Shown piece after piece: positions 63,178 to 64,000 of a stretch of DNA of 64,000 nucleotides. The first letter of the stretch is position 1. Every line of letters starts with the position of its first letter. Both the position numbers and the translations under genes were made by a program. The notes beneath the pieces were generated by a model. That model was not told the origin of the DNA. It ran no database searches and worked only from the letters and a program-made list of their open reading frames with translations. The stretch is from VAZQ01 sp046733355. GTDB lineage: Bacteria > Pseudomonadota > Alphaproteobacteria > Rhizobiales > Xanthobacteraceae. The stretch lies in NCBI GenBank assembly GCA_046733355.1, contig JBKPOZ010000020.1, forward strand, positions 1 to 64,000, read 5' to 3'.

Positions 63178-64000
63178 ATGCATTCATTCAAGCTCCTGGT
63201 TGTGGCAGCCGCCTTCGCGGCAGGGGTCGTGCATACGGCGTCCGCGCAGGCGCCGGAGAAAAAGCAGGTCACCGTCGGCGTGGGCGGCAAATCGGCGCTG
63301 TATTATTTGCCGCTCACCATTTGCGAGCGGCTCGGCTATTTCAAGGAGCAGGGCCTTGAGATTGCCATCAATGATTTCCGCGGCGGCTCGCAATCGCTCA
63401 TGGCGCTGGTCGGCGGCTCCGTCGACGTGGTCACCGGCGCCTACGAGCACATTATCCGCATGCAGGCGAAGGGTCAGGACATACGGGCGGTGATCGAGCT
63501 CGGTCGCTTTCCCGGCATCGTCGTGGGCGTGCGCAAGGAGAAGGCAGCAGGCTACAGAACCGCGGCCGATCTCAAGGGCATGAAAATCGGGGTGACCGCC
63601 CCGGGCTCATCGACCAATTTTTTCGTCATGTACATGATGACGAAAGCCGGGCTCAAGCCGACGGACGCCTCTTATATCGGCGTCGGGATCGGCCCCTCGG
63701 TGGTTGCCGCGATCAAGAAGGGGGAGATCGATGCGCTCGTCAACCTCGATCCGATGATCACCAAGCTCGAGCGCGACGGCGACATCAAGGTGGTGGCAGA
63801 CAGCCGCACCGAGGAGGGCACGCGCGCGATCTTCGGCGGCTCCAACCCTGCCGCCGTGCTCTATCTCAAGCACGATTTCATGGAGAAATATCCCAACACC
63901 GTGCAGGCGCTGGTCAACGCCTTGTACAAGACGCTGAAATGGATCAATGCGGCAACCCCGGAACAGATCGCCGCGACTGTGCCGGAGGAATATTTTTTGG
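63178..64000 (+). CDS. NitT/TauT-type ABC transporter substrate-binding protein (truncated by window end)
   Basis: At least 274 codons, open at the right edge. A signal peptide (MHSFKLLVVAAAFAAGVVHTASA) is followed by an NMT1/SsuA-like domain (GGKSALYYLPLTICERLGYFKEQGLEI; FRGGSQSLMALVGGSVDVVTGAYEH; GVTAPGSSTNFFVMYMMTKAGLKP). A GGGAGGA site precedes the ATG. It belongs to the same class as the ATPase/permease at 58920-60528 and may be the missing binding protein. Confidence 0.85.
   Translation, partial: MHSFKLLVVAAAFAAGVVHTASAQAPEKKQVTVGVGGKSALYYLPLTICERLGYFKEQGLEIAINDFRGGSQSLMALVGGSVDVVTGAYEHIIRMQAKGQDIRAVIELGRFPGIVVGVRKEKAAGYRTAADLKGMKIGVTAPGSSTNFFVMYMMTKAGLKPTDASYIGVGIGPSVVAAIKKGEIDALVNLDPMITKLERDGDIKVVADSRTEEGTRAIFGGSNPAAVLYLKHDFMEKYPNTVQALVNALYKTLKWINAATPEQIAATVPEEYFL

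Overview
This is a 64-kb, high-GC, densely coded bacterial chromosome segment. The best fit is an alphaproteobacterium of the order Hyphomicrobiales, near Bradyrhizobium or Xanthobacteraceae. Four things support this: a circularly permuted two-piece tmRNA gene, a plant-type glutamate-cysteine ligase, an alphaproteobacterial SspB, and an HpnO-like hopanoid aminotransferase. Genus cannot be fixed from the sequence alone. No rRNA, tRNA, CRISPR array, prophage or insertion sequence was found.

Layout. (1) 0.3-3.8 kb: an aspartase/fumarase-family lyase and a MASE1-PAS-HWE sensor kinase lacking the usual phospho-acceptor histidine. (2) 4-18.3 kb, an accessory catabolic region: Rieske oxygenase alpha and beta, a Rieske ferredoxin, a cNMP-binding protein, a 2Fe-2S/flavin reductase, a NitT/TauT-type importer with two different ATPases and two different permeases, its binding protein, a LysR regulator, a GcvT-like protein, a PanB-like protein, and a SoxC-like molybdenum sulfite dehydrogenase with a monoheme cytochrome c. 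A plausible but unproven reading is uptake and oxidation of a sulfonated or related compound, with the released sulfite oxidised by the SoxC-type enzyme. (3) 18.3-26.5 kb: a Crp/Fnr regulator translationally coupled to a flavin monooxygenase, an HpnO-like aminotransferase, an ATP-dependent DNA ligase with its MBL-fold nuclease, and a TauE/SafE exporter with its usual membrane partner. (4) 26.7-41.7 kb, mostly housekeeping: a giant coiled-coil/Sel1 protein, acyl-CoA dehydrogenase, gshA next to a KefB/C-type antiporter, a PAN-domain protein, D-lactate dehydrogenase, AsmA, a ribbon-helix-helix protein and sspB. (5) 41.7-46.2 kb: tmRNA, a two-gene chromate transporter, and a TIR domain fused to TctB followed by TctA. 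(6) 46.3-54.5 kb: thyA-folA, hflK-hflC-DUF2065-degP, serB, miaA and a MsrQ-like heme membrane protein. (7) 54.6-58.8 kb: ilvI-ilvH-ilvC, preceded by a leader-peptide attenuator and interrupted by a higBA toxin-antitoxin pair. (8) 58.9-64 kb: another ABC ATPase and permease and three unrelated solute-binding proteins, the last cut by the window end.

Most notable points: the TIR-TctB fusion beside TctA; the ilvI leader with a branched-chain-rich peptide and terminator; the compact permuted ssrA gene; an importer whose two ATPases have complementary defects; and a dispersed ~70-bp palindromic repeat found three times.
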